Positions 1 to 8,844 of a DNA stretch of 64,000 bases are shown here, in pieces. A model generated the notes under the pieces. That model was given only the letters and a program-made list of their open reading frames with translations. It made no database searches and was not told the DNA's origin. The first letter of the stretch is position 1, and every line of letters begins with the position of its first letter. The DNA comes from an uncultured Kordiimonas sp. GTDB lineage: Bacteria > Pseudomonadota > Alphaproteobacteria > Sphingomonadales > Kordiimonadaceae. The stretch lies in assembly GCA_947500295.1 (NCBI GenBank), contig CANMRM010000003.1, forward strand, positions 248,001-312,000. The letters run 5' to 3'. The position numbers and the translations under genes were made by a program.

Positions 1-2
1 TG

Positions 3-308
3 CTGGACACACCGGGCATGCGTGAACTGCAGATGACCGGCGCTGCGGCCGGTATCGCAGATGTGTTTGCCGACCTGCAAAGCCTGTCGCATGCATGCAA
101 ATTCAAGGACTGTCAGCACGAAACCGAACCCGGCTGCGCTGTACTTGCGGCAGTGGAAGATGGCAGCGTTGCGCCCGAGCGCCTGAAACGCTGGCGCAAG
201 CTGGTGCTTGAGGAACGGTATAATTCATCGACACTTGCCGAGCGTCGCTCCAGGGACAAAGCCTTCGGCAAAATTGTCCGCGAAGCGGTGAAAATGAAAA
301 AACGCTAA
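3..308 (+). CDS. rsgA: Ribosome small-subunit GTPase RsgA, C-terminal part (5' cut by window edge)
   Basis: This is the last ~100 residues of a circularly permuted GTPase that helps mature the 30S ribosomal subunit in the cytoplasm. The visible start of the fragment reads LDTPGMREL, the G3 (DxPG) region of the GTPase domain. It is followed by the zinc-binding segment with the Cys-Lys-Phe-Lys-Asp-Cys-x-His spacing and the EPGCAV motif, which is diagnostic for RsgA. The C-terminus is rich in Lys/Arg (ending VKMKKR), as expected for an rRNA-binding tail. The gene ends just before a strong terminator, so it is probably the last gene of its operon. Confidence 0.93.
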   Translation: MDTPGMRELQMTGAAAGIADVFADLQSLSHACKFKDCQHETEPGCAVLAAVEDGSVAPERLKRWRKLVLEERYNSSTLAERRSRDKAFGKIVREAVKMKKR

Positions 309-311
309 CGG

Positions 312-344
312 CGCGGGGCGGTGATCACGGCCGCCCCGCGTTTT
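312..344 (+). terminator. Rho-independent terminator of rsgA
   Basis: A 10-bp perfect GC-rich stem (312-321 with 331-340, arms CGCGGGGCGG/CCGCCCCGCG) with a 9-nt loop is followed at once by TTTT. It begins three bases after the rsgA stop codon. Confidence 0.85.
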
Positions 345-472
345 GCCGCCCCAATGATGCCGGTCCAAGGAAGCCGTCCAGACAATTTTCTGCCCGAAAA
401 AGAACAAGACCTCTTACCCGCCTGTCTTATTTCCTCTATAGAGTTACAAACGAAACTAATTTGGGGATAGAC

Positions 473-892
473 ATGTCTGCTATCGTACACCTCGCCATTC
501 CGGCTGGCGATCTGGAAACCACCGTTAAGTTTTATACCGATGTTTTCGGCTGTACCCTTGGCAACCGTGAAGAGGGGCGCTGGGTCGATGTGAATTTCTG
601 GGGAAATGAGCTGACCCTGCACCAAAGCGAGGAGCAATTGCCCGCCGTTCGTCATGATGTTGATATGGGCGCGGTGCTGGTGCCGCACTTTGGTGTGCAC
701 CTGACGCAGGAAGATTTTGATGCTCTCAAGGAGCGTATCGCTGCGGCGGGGCTTGAATATATCGACGAGCCCTATCGCCGGTTCAAGGGTGACAAATACG
801 AGCAGGAAACCTTCTTTATCGCCGACCCCAATAGCAACATCCTTGAGATCAAGACGATGAAGAACCCCGAGGTATTGTTTCCGGACCCGTAA
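473..892 (+). CDS. VOC-family (glyoxalase/bleomycin-resistance fold) protein
   Basis: The 139-residue protein is the size of a single vicinal-oxygen-chelate domain pair. The start IVHLAIPAGDLETTVKFYTDVFGC and the end with FFIADPNSNILEIKT are the two paired beta-alpha-beta modules of the fold; the conserved His near the start and Glu near the end are typical metal ligands. The ATG at 473 was chosen because GGGGAT lies just upstream; an in-frame TTG at 461 is less likely. The substrate cannot be told from sequence. The gene stands alone between a terminator and the next gene. Confidence 0.85.
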   Translation: MSAIVHLAIPAGDLETTVKFYTDVFGCTLGNREEGRWVDVNFWGNELTLHQSEEQLPAVRHDVDMGAVLVPHFGVHLTQEDFDALKERIAAAGLEYIDEPYRRFKGDKYEQETFFIADPNSNILEIKTMKNPEVLFPDP

Positions 893-962
893 AGCCCGTT
901 ATCGCCATTTGCCCGCACTTTTGATACTGTGGACTGCGATGAAACGGGTGAGGAGATGGGTC

Positions 963-2189
963 ATGCTCAAGCGATTTCTTGTTGGGGGCGCTATCGGGGT
1001 TTTTGCGACTTCCATGACAGCCAACGGTCAGGCTTTGCCAGAGGGCACGGGCAAACAGCTGGTTGAAGGCGTCTGCACGGCCTGCCACAGCGAACGAAAC
1101 ATCCTGCGCAGCTCCGGTTACACCCAGGCTGGCTGGAAGGAGCTGATGGCCACCATGGTGGACCTGTCGGCTGACCCGGCAAGCGAAACTGAACTTGCCC
1201 GCTATCTGGCTGACCATGTCCCGCCGAATGAAAACCGGGCCGCAAAGCTGATGCCCGGAGACACCCGTATTGAGTTCAGGGAGTGGGTTGTGCCGACGCT
1301 CGGGCAACGCTCACGTGACCCCGTGGAAGCCCCCGATGGTAGCATCTGGTGGGCAGGCCAGTGGGGCAACCTGATTGGCCGGATTGACCCCGCCACCGGC
1401 GCGATGCACGAATTTCCGCTACCTGAAAGTGCCATGCCGCACAGTGTCACGCCCGACGCGGCGGGCAATATCTGGTACACCGGCAACAAGAACGGCACCA
1501 TGGGCAAGCTGGACCCGGCAACTGGCGAGATCACCGAGTATAAAATGCCGGACCCCCAGGCCCGGGACCCGCACACCGCCGTGTTTGATGCAGACGGCAT
1601 TCTCTGGTTCACGCTGCAGCAGAGCAATATGATTGGCCGTCTGGACCCCGCAACCGGGGACATCAGACTTGTCGGGATGCCAACACCAAGGTCCCGGCCG
1701 TATGGCATCAAGGTAGCGGCGGATGGTCACCTTTGGGTGGCATGCAACGGCAGCAACTGCCTCGTGCGGGTAAACCCGGAGACCATGGCGCTGACAGAGG
1801 TCAAACTGCCTATCCCTGAAACAACGGTGCGCCGGCTCGATATCGCACCAGATGGTGTCATCTGGTATGTGAATTCTTCACAAGGCCGTCTCGGCCGGTA
1901 TGACCCCGCATCGGGTGAAATAAAGGAATGGCCGTCCCCGAGCGGGCCTAGGTCCCACCCCTATGCGCTTGTCTACGCGGGCGGGGCGGTTTGGTACAAC
2001 GAGTCAGGCGTGCGGCCTGACCCGCTGGTGCGGTTTGACCCTGTTTCAGAAACATTCCAGAGCTGGCCGGTGCCCACTGGTGGTGTGTATGCCGGGATCA
2101 TCAGGCATATGCGCACGGCGCGGGATGGCAGTTTGCTCATTCATCAAAGCAGCACCAACCGGATCATCAAGGTCAGCATTCAGCCATAG
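963..2189 (+). CDS. Exported c-type haem / Vgb-like beta-propeller protein
   Basis: A Sec signal peptide (residues 1-23, MLKRFLVGG.. to ANGQA) is followed by a short haem-c segment with CTACH at residues 38-42. The rest (about residues 90-408) is a run of ~42-residue blades with motifs such as IWWAGQWGNLIGRIDPATG, IWYTGNKNGTMGKLDPATG and LWFTLQQSNMIGRLDPATG. These are the blade signature of virginiamycin B lyase (Vgb)-like 7-bladed propellers. The fusion of a haem-binding head to a Vgb-like propeller suggests a periplasmic oxidoreductase or sensor rather than an antibiotic lyase; that is inference. The start at 963 has GAGGAG upstream and gives a clean signal peptide. Confidence 0.8.
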   Translation: MLKRFLVGGAIGVFATSMTANGQALPEGTGKQLVEGVCTACHSERNILRSSGYTQAGWKELMATMVDLSADPASETELARYLADHVPPNENRAAKLMPGDTRIEFREWVVPTLGQRSRDPVEAPDGSIWWAGQWGNLIGRIDPATGAMHEFPLPESAMPHSVTPDAAGNIWYTGNKNGTMGKLDPATGEITEYKMPDPQARDPHTAVFDADGILWFTLQQSNMIGRLDPATGDIRLVGMPTPRSRPYGIKVAADGHLWVACNGSNCLVRVNPETMALTEVKLPIPETTVRRLDIAPDGVIWYVNSSQGRLGRYDPASGEIKEWPSPSGPRSHPYALVYAGGAVWYNESGVRPDPLVRFDPVSETFQSWPVPTGGVYAGIIRHMRTARDGSLLIHQSSTNRIIKVSIQP

Positions 2190-2305
2190 GGTGAACCGCT
2201 GGCAGTGCGCATATATTTTTTGCCGTGTCCGTTTTCGGCTTGAAATCGAAAACCGTCTGAGCTGTGGTGCCAGCATGAGGTGGGGCTAGAGCGAGGGGGA
2301 TGCGG

Positions 2306-2800
2306 ATGCCAACTTTTCCGATGCAGGACAGGCTGACAAAGACAAAAACGCTGTGGTTTCTGTTTTGGGCCACACTGGCAATGACGGCTGCCTTCGGGCT
2401 GATCATGCAGATATGGCAGTTCGAAATCATCGACGAAATGTCCGAACCAGACCAAATCCGCGCGCATGTGGCCGCGTTTACCGCAACCCAAAAAACGGTA
2501 CATGCCTGGATGACGGCCACGCTGGATGTGGCCTATCCGCTTGCCTATGGCGGCTTTTTCATCGGCATGGCGCTGCGTTTTTTTGACCGGGCCGGGTTTT
2601 GGCTTGCTTTGCCGAGTGCACTGGTAATCCCCGTGGATTTGGCAGAAGGCTATGTGCAGGTAATGCTGCTGACAGGAGATGACAGCCTGCTGCACTATAA
2701 GCAAATCCTGACGCCCTTGAAGCTGGGTCTCTTTATCCCGGGGCTCATCATTTCGCTTGTGGGTGCCGGGATTGCCATTGCACGCAGACGGCGCTCATGA
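2306..2800 (+). CDS. Small integral membrane protein, four predicted TM segments
   Basis: No family was recognised with confidence. The 164-residue protein has hydrophobic stretches near residues 17-38 (LWFLFWATLAMTAAFGLIM), 72-92, 98-118 and 137-159, and a very basic C-terminus (ARRRRS), so it probably sits in the inner membrane with a cytoplasmic tail. The start at 2306 follows GAGGGGG with good spacing; an ATG at 2300 abuts that site and is less likely. It stands just upstream of, and in line with, the YcaQ-family gene. Confidence 0.7.
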   Translation: MPTFPMQDRLTKTKTLWFLFWATLAMTAAFGLIMQIWQFEIIDEMSEPDQIRAHVAAFTATQKTVHAWMTATLDVAYPLAYGGFFIGMALRFFDRAGFWLALPSALVIPVDLAEGYVQVMLLTGDDSLLHYKQILTPLKLGLFIPGLIISLVGAGIAIARRRRS

Positions 2801-2842
2801 CCAATGCCCACACCGAAGAAATACTGGCGGAAACACTGACAT

Positions 2843-4009
2843 ATGAAGATATCGAACAAACAAGCGCGGCGGCTGTGGCTATCGGGGCAGGGGCTTGCCA
2901 GCAATCCGACGGGGTCGCTGGATGTGCAGGCGATGATCCGGTCGCTCGGGTTTGTGCAGCTTGATACCATCCGCAACGTCACGCGTGCGCACCATCATAT
3001 CCTGTGGTCCCGGAATCAGAATTACCGGGAGCCGATGCTTGGCAAACTGCTCAGGGACGAGCGCGCGATCTTCGAGCATTTCACACACGATGCCTCGGTT
3101 TTGCCGATGGAGTTTTACCCCTATTGGCGGCGACAGTTTGGCCGCATGGGGCACAGTGCCGCCAAATGGTTTGCAAAAGGCGTGACCGAAGCCGACGTCA
3201 CGCTGGTGCGTGAACGTATCCGCACGGACGGCGCGCTGTGCACCAGGGATTTTGACACCAAAATTGAAGGCGAAAAAGAAATGTGGTCCCGGCCGCCGCA
3301 CAAGAGGGCGCTTGATATGCTATGGTATGCGGGCGAGTTAACGACCTGCCACCGGGAAAACTTCATCAAGTTTTATGACCTGCCCGAGCGGGTGATCCCG
3401 GCGGAACATTATGAAGCAGAAGTGCCGGACGCCGATCAGATTCACTGGCTGTGCGAAAATGCGCTGGACCGGCTGTCGTTTGGGTCGGCGGGTGATGTCC
3501 AGCGTTTCTGGGATGCGGTGAGCGCCGCAGAGGTTAGGCGCTGGCTGGAGGGGCAGCAGAAAAGCCTTGTGCCTGTGGAGCTTCAGGGCGCTGATGGCGG
3601 CTGGACGCCCGCACTTGCACCCATGGACATTGAAGCCCGGCTGGAGGCAGCGCCGAAGGCAACCAGCCGCCTGCGCATCATCAACCCGTTTGACCCCGCC
3701 GTGCGGGACCGGAACCGGCTGATGCGCCTGTTTGGTTTTGATTACCGAAACGAAATGTTTGTGCCCGCCAAAGACCGGATCTGGGGATATTATGTCTATC
3801 CGCTGCTGGAAGGGGACCGGTTTGTTGGCCGAACCGAGATCAAGGCGGACCGCGCCAAGGGCGTGATGACCGTGCACAAACTGTGGCGGGAGCAAAGCGT
3901 GCAATGGACCAAAGCGCGGGCGGACAAGTTTGAGGCGGAACTGGCGCGTTTTGCCCGCATGGCCGGCTTGAAAACTGTCAGCTGGCTGTGCCCTCCTCAA
4001 CCCGAATAG
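2843..4009 (+). CDS. YcaQ/AlkZ-family DNA glycosylase (winged-helix DNA-repair protein)
   Basis: The 388-residue protein matches the length and layout of the HTH_42 superfamily: tandem winged helices, with the catalytic motif near the N-terminus. The segment SLGFVQLDTI gives Q39-L40-D41, the Q-x-D catalytic pattern of the YcaQ branch of this family, which removes alkylated bases and unhooks DNA cross-links. HHILWSRNQNY and the C-terminal INPFDPAVRDRNRLMRLFGFDY are also typical. The family function is established knowledge; activity on particular lesions is not shown here. Confidence 0.87.
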   Translation: MKISNKQARRLWLSGQGLASNPTGSLDVQAMIRSLGFVQLDTIRNVTRAHHHILWSRNQNYREPMLGKLLRDERAIFEHFTHDASVLPMEFYPYWRRQFGRMGHSAAKWFAKGVTEADVTLVRERIRTDGALCTRDFDTKIEGEKEMWSRPPHKRALDMLWYAGELTTCHRENFIKFYDLPERVIPAEHYEAEVPDADQIHWLCENALDRLSFGSAGDVQRFWDAVSAAEVRRWLEGQQKSLVPVELQGADGGWTPALAPMDIEARLEAAPKATSRLRIINPFDPAVRDRNRLMRLFGFDYRNEMFVPAKDRIWGYYVYPLLEGDRFVGRTEIKADRAKGVMTVHKLWREQSVQWTKARADKFEAELARFARMAGLKTVSWLCPPQPE

Positions 4010-4024
4010 CGCGGTTCGTTCCGT

Positions 4025-4600
4025 CTAAGGGCTGATGAAGGTGTCGATACGGTCTTCTACTGTCTTGAGGATCAGGGCGCGCCAGTCCCTGACGCCGGCG
4101 TGGGCGGCAACGGCATGGCGGGTGAGCCCTACAAAGCCGTGCAACAAAGCCCAGAACCCCAGCGCGGTTTCCTGAATGGTTTGTTTGTCAGCGTCCGCGG
4201 GGTGCAGCCGGGCTGCATAGACCAGCAGCTTTTTATAGGCCTCGCGCGCACGGTCCTTTGCCTCGGTCGATGGTGCGTAATCGGGGTCGCTCTCGCCGAA
4301 AAAAAGCCGGTAATGCGCTACGTGGCGTTCAGCAAAATCCAGATAGGCGCTCGTTGCTTTCATCAGGGCTTTTTTGGGGTCTGGCTCCGGTGTGCCTGCC
4401 TCCATTGCCGTTGAGACCATGTTGGCGGCTTCAATGAAGAGCGCATCCAGTATGCCCTGCTTGCCCTTGAAATGGCTGTAGATGCCAATGGTGGACAGGT
4501 TGGCGCGCGCTGCGATAGCGCGCACGCTCAGGGCCTTTGCACCGCCTTCCAGAAACAGGGCGGAAGCCGCCGCGAGGATTTTGCTTTTCGTATCGCTCAT
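4025..4600 (-). CDS. TetR/AcrR-family transcriptional repressor
   Basis: The 191-residue protein has an N-terminal helix-turn-helix (residues ~22-46, LSVRAIAARANLSTIGIYSHFKGKQGILDAL) typical of TetR regulators, and a helical ligand-binding/dimerisation domain behind it. It is divergent from the flavoprotein gene at 4761, and the 160-bp gap holds two inverted near-palindromes that look like its operators. The likely targets are itself and the flavoprotein gene. Confidence 0.9.
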   Translation of the reverse strand: MSDTKSKILAAASALFLEGGAKALSVRAIAARANLSTIGIYSHFKGKQGILDALFIEAANMVSTAMEAGTPEPDPKKALMKATSAYLDFAERHVAHYRLFFGESDPDYAPSTEAKDRAREAYKKLLVYAARLHPADADKQTIQETALGFWALLHGFVGLTRHAVAAHAGVRDWRALILKTVEDRIDTFISP

Positions 4601-4621
4601 AGCTGATCTTCTAACACGGAC

Positions 4622-4677
4622 TTGACATTTATAACAGTGTTATATATTTCTTTCCCTCAGGCATAACACTGTTATAT
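4622..4677. promoter_or_regulatory. Divergent promoter with two TetR-type operators
   Basis: ATAACAGTGTTAT (4631-4643) and ATAACACTGTTAT (4663-4675) are near-palindromes and exact reverse complements of each other. A plus-strand -35 TTGACA (4622-4627) and an AT-rich -10 candidate (TATATT at 4643-4648, or TATTTC at 4645-4650) straddle the first site, so repressor binding there would block the flavoprotein promoter. Assignment to the adjacent TetR gene is inference from position. Confidence 0.7.
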
Positions 4678-4760
4678 CCAGCAATCATATTGCTGTCGTA
4701 ATTTCATGAGACCAAACCAGCGAACCGACAACGGCCAATCGATAAAAGGCGGAGAGAAAA

Positions 4761-6173
4761 ATGGCACACCATACTCTGGAAGCAGACTATCTGATCATTG
4801 GCACGGGAGCCGTGGGCATGGCGTTTGCCGATGTCATTCTGGCAGAAACCGATGCTTCTATCATCATGGTTGACCGGCATCACAAACCTGGCGGTCACTG
4901 GAATGATGCCTACAGTTTTGTCACCCTGCACCAGCCATCCGCTTTTTACGGTGTCAGCTCCAAGGAGCTCGGTACCGGCCTCAAGGATGAAGTGGGCCTC
5001 AACAAGGGGCTGATGGAGCTCGCCTCCGGCGCGGAAGTGAGCGCCTATTTTGACCAGATCATGAAACACACATTCCTGCCATCCGGCCGGGTGCAGTATT
5101 TCCCCATGTGTGACTATGAAGGCGAAGGCCGGTTCAGGGGCATCACGTCCGGCGACACCTATGAAGTGAAAGTGAACAAAAAGACAGTGGATGCGACATA
5201 CTTCAAAACGTCTGTTCCATCGACCCACACGCCGAGCTATACGATTGCCGAGGGCGTACGGCGCCACCCCCTCAATGACCTGCCCGGCATTACGGATGTG
5301 CCGTCGGCCTATGTTGTTGTCGGTGGCGGCAAAACCGGCATTGATGCCTGTTTGTGGCTGCTCGAAAACGGCGTGAACCCGGATCTGATCAAATGGATCA
5401 TGCCGCGTGACGGCTGGCTGATCCCGCGGGAGAACACGCAACCCGCCGACGAATTTTTCACAGCAACCATCGGCGCACAGGCCAGGCAGATGGAAGCGAT
5501 TGCGGGCGCGAGTTCGATCAATAACCTGTTTGAGCGGCTTGAAGGCGCAGGCGTTTTATGCCGCATCGACGAGACCGTCTGGCCGGAGATGTATCACGGC
5601 GCGACCATCAGCAAACAGGAGCTCGAAAGCCTGCGGCGTATCAAAACCATTATTCGCATGGGCCGCGTGAAACACATCGAGCAGGATGAAATCACCTTCG
5701 AGAAGGGCACATTGCCCACCGACAAAGATGCGCTCTATATCGATTGTTCGGCCCGTGCAGTGCCGGTGACCGAAACCTTCCCGGTCTTTGACGGCGACCT
5801 CATCACCATCCAGACCGTGCGCACAATCCAGCCCGTGTTTTCCGGCGCGTTCATCGCACATGTGGAAACGGCTTACGATGACGAGCGCACGAAAAACGAC
5901 CTGTGTACGGTTGTGCCGCTGCCAAACAATGCAACAGACTGGATCATTGTGACCGCCGGTTTGATGATGAACCAGATGCGCTGGTCGCAGGATAAGGAGT
6001 TGCGCGCCTGGATCGCAAACAACCGGCTGGATGGTTTCACCCGCATGGTGCAGAACGCCGATACGAACGATCCCGCTAAGATGGCGATCCTGATGGCTAT
6101 GAAGGAAAATGCCATGCCCGCCATGATGAAGCTGCAGCAATTCATTGGTGAACTGACGGCAGAAGCCGCTTAA
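4761..6173 (+). CDS. FAD/NAD(P)-dependent flavoprotein (monooxygenase-like)
   Basis: The 470-residue protein has two Rossmann dinucleotide motifs: an N-terminal FAD site DYLIIGTGAVGMAFAD (GxGxxG) with the acidic end of strand 2 in IIMVDRHHKPGGHW, and a second site YVVVGGGKTGIDACLWLL near residue 185. The HKPGGHW context resembles flavin-dependent monooxygenases. No signal peptide is seen, so it is cytoplasmic. It is divergent from a TetR gene with paired operators, so it is probably induced by a small molecule it metabolises; the substrate is unknown. Confidence 0.82.
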   Translation: MAHHTLEADYLIIGTGAVGMAFADVILAETDASIIMVDRHHKPGGHWNDAYSFVTLHQPSAFYGVSSKELGTGLKDEVGLNKGLMELASGAEVSAYFDQIMKHTFLPSGRVQYFPMCDYEGEGRFRGITSGDTYEVKVNKKTVDATYFKTSVPSTHTPSYTIAEGVRRHPLNDLPGITDVPSAYVVVGGGKTGIDACLWLLENGVNPDLIKWIMPRDGWLIPRENTQPADEFFTATIGAQARQMEAIAGASSINNLFERLEGAGVLCRIDETVWPEMYHGATISKQELESLRRIKTIIRMGRVKHIEQDEITFEKGTLPTDKDALYIDCSARAVPVTETFPVFDGDLITIQTVRTIQPVFSGAFIAHVETAYDDERTKNDLCTVVPLPNNATDWIIVTAGLMMNQMRWSQDKELRAWIANNRLDGFTRMVQNADTNDPAKMAILMAMKENAMPAMMKLQQFIGELTAEAA

Positions 6174-6291
6174 CCGCACACAGGCTGCGCATAAACAATT
6201 GCAGCGATCCGCCGCAGGGTTGCTGCTGCGCTTGCACTCGCTCCGATCGCCGATTAGTCTTCAGCGCAGATAGGCAAATCGGGGTAGTCTT

Positions 6292-7116
6292 GTGCTTTCA
6301 AATTATTCGAATCTGGCGGGTCTTTCCGTCCGTTTTTTCCGTGTTGTTATTGCCGTGCTGGCATTGACGACAGTGGCGCTACACATAGCGCGCGCCAGTG
6401 AAGAGGAGGGGTTCGACAGCCCTTACCAGCCGTCTGCCGATGTGATGGCAGAGGTGGATCAGACGCTTGCGGCAGCCCGCGACAGCGGCAAGCTTGCGCT
6501 CATCGTCATGGGGGCCACCTGGTGCCACGACAGCCGCGGCCTGGTGAAACGCTTCAGGGACGCCGGTGTCGGTGATGTGATCGAGCATAATTACGAAGTC
6601 CTCTATGTGGATGTGGGGCACCTTGATGCCGCGCGCGACGTGAACCGGCGCTTTGGCATGCCGTCCATTTACGCCACACCGACCGTGATGATTGTCGACC
6701 CTGAGACCGAAGAGCTGAAAAACGCGCGTACGATGCACCTGTGGCGCAACGCTGACAGCATCAGCTACAGCGACACACGCGCCTATTTTGCCCGGGAAGC
6801 CGTAACGGCACGACAGCCCGCGCCTGAACCCGGCATGATCCTGAAAGGCTACTTTGAAAGCATTGACGCTTTTGAAGAGCGCGAGGCCGGCCGCCTGATT
6901 GAAGGCTACAACCGCATTGGCCCACAGCTGGCGATGGGGTCGGGCAACTATCCGGATGGCTTTGAGGCCCTGTGGGGCGAAGTGCGTGGCTTCCGCTACA
7001 AGCTGACAGATGATTTGCTGGCGCTGAGGGCGCAGGCAGAAGAGCTGGCAGCTGAAGGTATCCGGGAGCCGCTTGTGTTCCCGAGCTATCCCGCGTTGAG
7101 CTGGGAAACAGAGTAG
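6292..7116 (+). CDS. Exported thioredoxin-fold protein with a CxxS site
   Basis: The 274-residue protein starts with a hydrophobic signal segment (residues ~13-35) and continues as a thioredoxin-fold domain: LALIVMGATWCHDSRGLVKRF followed by the cis-Pro region YATPTVMIVDPETEE. The usual CxxC is C-H-D-S, so only one active-site cysteine remains. That rules out a simple dithiol oxidase and fits a monothiol, isomerase-like or peroxidase-like role. The C-terminal ~100 residues are helical and of unknown role. The start is the GTG at 6292, preceded by GGGG at 6281-6284. Confidence 0.72.
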   Translation: MLSNYSNLAGLSVRFFRVVIAVLALTTVALHIARASEEEGFDSPYQPSADVMAEVDQTLAAARDSGKLALIVMGATWCHDSRGLVKRFRDAGVGDVIEHNYEVLYVDVGHLDAARDVNRRFGMPSIYATPTVMIVDPETEELKNARTMHLWRNADSISYSDTRAYFAREAVTARQPAPEPGMILKGYFESIDAFEEREAGRLIEGYNRIGPQLAMGSGNYPDGFEALWGEVRGFRYKLTDDLLALRAQAEELAAEGIREPLVFPSYPALSWETE

Positions 7117-7125
7117 CACCGGTTT

Positions 7126-7158
7126 TTGCCCGCACACCTGGGAGAGGTGAGCGGGCAA
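7126..7158. repeat. Inverted repeat between convergent genes
   Basis: TTGCCCGC (7126-7133) and GCGGGCAA (7151-7158) pair perfectly, with a further partial match inside (ACACCT/AGGTGA). It lies in the 49-bp gap between convergent stop codons. It lacks a T-run on the exit side in either direction, so it would be an imperfect terminator at best. Confidence 0.5.
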
Positions 7159-7165
7159 CCGAGCG

Positions 7166-7621
7166 TCAGGGTGCCTTGTGGGGCATACCTTCGCCGGTAT
7201 CGAGGTAGGCTTGCAGGCTCTCGCCGAAAAAATGGTCCCATCCGGCCTCGCAGATGTCGTAGCACAGGAGACCGGGCATCAAGCCGACGTGCTCAATACG
7301 GATCGTGGTTTTGCCGTCCTTCTCTCCGATATGCCAAGTGACTTTCGTGTCGAGCCATTCGGTTTCGATTTCCTCCGGCTGGCCTTCGTGTTTGTGCAGT
7401 GCGTCGACACATTTCATTTCCACATAAAAGTCAGGTACCAGCTTGACGGCTTCAAACGTCCAGTAAGATACACCCGGCGGAAAGCTGAATTTTGCTTTGT
7501 CCCCCGGATATTGGAATGTGCCCTGCGGTTTGGTCCACCAGTGCTCGAACCCGGTTGTCAGGGCTGCATAGGCCGCCTCTGCCGAGGCGTTTGTTGATAT
7601 GGTTTTTGAATAACTGCTCAT
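7166..7621 (-). CDS. SRPBCC (AHSA1/START-like) domain protein
   Basis: The 151-residue protein has the length and pattern of a single helix-grip domain: a start with TISTNASAEAAYAALTTGFEHWWT, a central WHIGEKDGKTTIRIEHVGL, and a C-terminal long helix (GWDHFFGESLQAYLDTGEG). This fold makes a deep hydrophobic ligand pocket. Its ligand is unknown. It is co-directional with, and 28 bp from, the glutathione transferase gene at 7650-8324, so the two probably form an operon. Confidence 0.82.
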   Translation of the reverse strand: MSSYSKTISTNASAEAAYAALTTGFEHWWTKPQGTFQYPGDKAKFSFPPGVSYWTFEAVKLVPDFYVEMKCVDALHKHEGQPEEIETEWLDTKVTWHIGEKDGKTTIRIEHVGLMPGLLCYDICEAGWDHFFGESLQAYLDTGEGMPHKAP

Positions 7622-7649
7622 ATGCCTGTTCTCTCCCTTTTACATGAGC

Positions 7650-8324
7650 CTACCAGTGACGCGGCAGGGTTTTTTCATAGCCGGGCAGGGCGCCAATGCG
7701 GGCTTTCCATGCTTTGATCCGCGGATAAAGGGACCCCATGTCCGAAAAACCAAGAGCCTTCATAATCTCGTGTTTTGTGTCTATCGCCCGCCCGAGAATT
7801 CTTACCTCCGGATAAGCAACTGCGTCAGCGGCGCTTGGTGCACTGCCGACGAGGAACAGGCCATTTTCCAGCAAGCCTTCAAGGAAGGTGAGCTCCCGGT
7901 GCATGCTTTCTGCTGCGGTATTGAGCGTATCGCGCTCCTGTGTGCCATCGTCTGGCAGTGGTTTGCCTTCAACAAGGATCGGGAACAGGAGGCTGTTGGC
8001 GGCGTCCCTGAGATAGTCGCAACACTCCAGCGTGGTTTGCCAGACGGCTGCTGCTTCTTGCTTGGTGCTGCCGAACAGGGGCTTTTCCGGGTATGTGCGG
8101 TCAAGCCAGGCAAGGGCACCAACAGAGTCGCGAACAAGAATGTCGTCATGTTCTAGCACCGGCACGGTGCCGCGCGGATTGAGCTTTAGAAACTCTGGTG
8201 CTTTATGCTCGCCTTTCGAAGCTTCAAGGTAGCGAATGTCATACTCGAGCCCTTTGAAGGCCAGCCCCAGCAGCACCCGCCAACCCCGCGGCGCGCCCGA
8301 GACAGTATGTATGGTTATGGTCAT
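7650..8324 (-). CDS. Glutathione S-transferase family protein
   Basis: The 224-residue protein has an N-terminal thioredoxin-like domain with SGAPRGWRVLLGLAFKGLEYD (the glutathione site), the conserved cis-Pro and acidic residues in LNPRGTVPVLEHDDILVRDSVGALAWLD, and a C-terminal all-helical domain. The start was set at 8324 because GAGGA precedes it; a longer form from 8381 lacks a ribosome site. The gene is divergent from an HxlR regulator. Confidence 0.87.
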   Translation of the reverse strand: MTITIHTVSGAPRGWRVLLGLAFKGLEYDIRYLEASKGEHKAPEFLKLNPRGTVPVLEHDDILVRDSVGALAWLDRTYPEKPLFGSTKQEAAAVWQTTLECCDYLRDAANSLLFPILVEGKPLPDDGTQERDTLNTAAESMHRELTFLEGLLENGLFLVGSAPSAADAVAYPEVRILGRAIDTKHEIMKALGFSDMGSLYPRIKAWKARIGALPGYEKTLPRHW

Positions 8325-8401
8325 CGATTTTGTCCTCACTGTTGTCGAGAGGTCAAAAATATTGTTTTGGTATAATTTCACAAGAAGGCAGAAATTTCGT
8401 A

Positions 8402-8425
8402 TATAGTACTAAAAACCATACTATT
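8402..8425. promoter_or_regulatory. Likely HxlR operator between divergent genes
   Basis: ATATAGTA at 8401-8408 and TACTATT at 8419-8425 form an inverted repeat with about one helical turn between half sites. It lies 36 bp before the HxlR start and 77 bp before the GST start, where a shared repressor site would be expected. Confidence 0.5.
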
Positions 8426-8460
8426 GTGCGAATTCAATGGGTTGTGTGCGGAGGGTTTGA

Positions 8461-8814
8461 ATGAATATGCAGGAATGGGTACAGGAACCGGAGGAATGGA
8501 ATTGCCCGATGCCGGATGTTGCCCGCCTGATTGGCGGCAAATGGAAGCTGATTATCCTGCAAATTCTGATCTTCCGGGGCACCAAACGGTTCAGCGAGCT
8601 CAAGCGCGGGATTGAAGGTGTAACGCAAACGATGCTCACCCAACAGCTGAGAGCGCTGGAAAGAGACGGCCTTGTGACAAGAAAGATCTACCCGGAGGTG
8701 CCGCCTCGGGTCGAATACACCGCAACGCAGCGTGCGCTTGACCTGACCGATATGTTCCACGCCATGCATGCCTGGTGGGTTAAGGGCGAAGAAGAAACAC
8801 AGCACAGAAATTAA
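8461..8814 (+). CDS. HxlR-family winged-helix transcriptional regulator
   Basis: The 117-residue protein is a one-domain HxlR regulator. It has the signature CPMPDVARLIGGKWKLIILQILIFRGTKRFSELKRGIEGVTQTMLTQQLRALERDGLVTRK, in which the conserved Cys near the N-terminus is often a redox or aldehyde sensor. It is divergent from the GST/SRPBCC pair, which are its likely targets. Confidence 0.92.
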   Translation: MNMQEWVQEPEEWNCPMPDVARLIGGKWKLIILQILIFRGTKRFSELKRGIEGVTQTMLTQQLRALERDGLVTRKIYPEVPPRVEYTATQRALDLTDMFHAMHAWWVKGEEETQHRN

Positions 8815-8844
8815 CTTTCGCGGCGAAAAGGCAGTTGACGCTGA

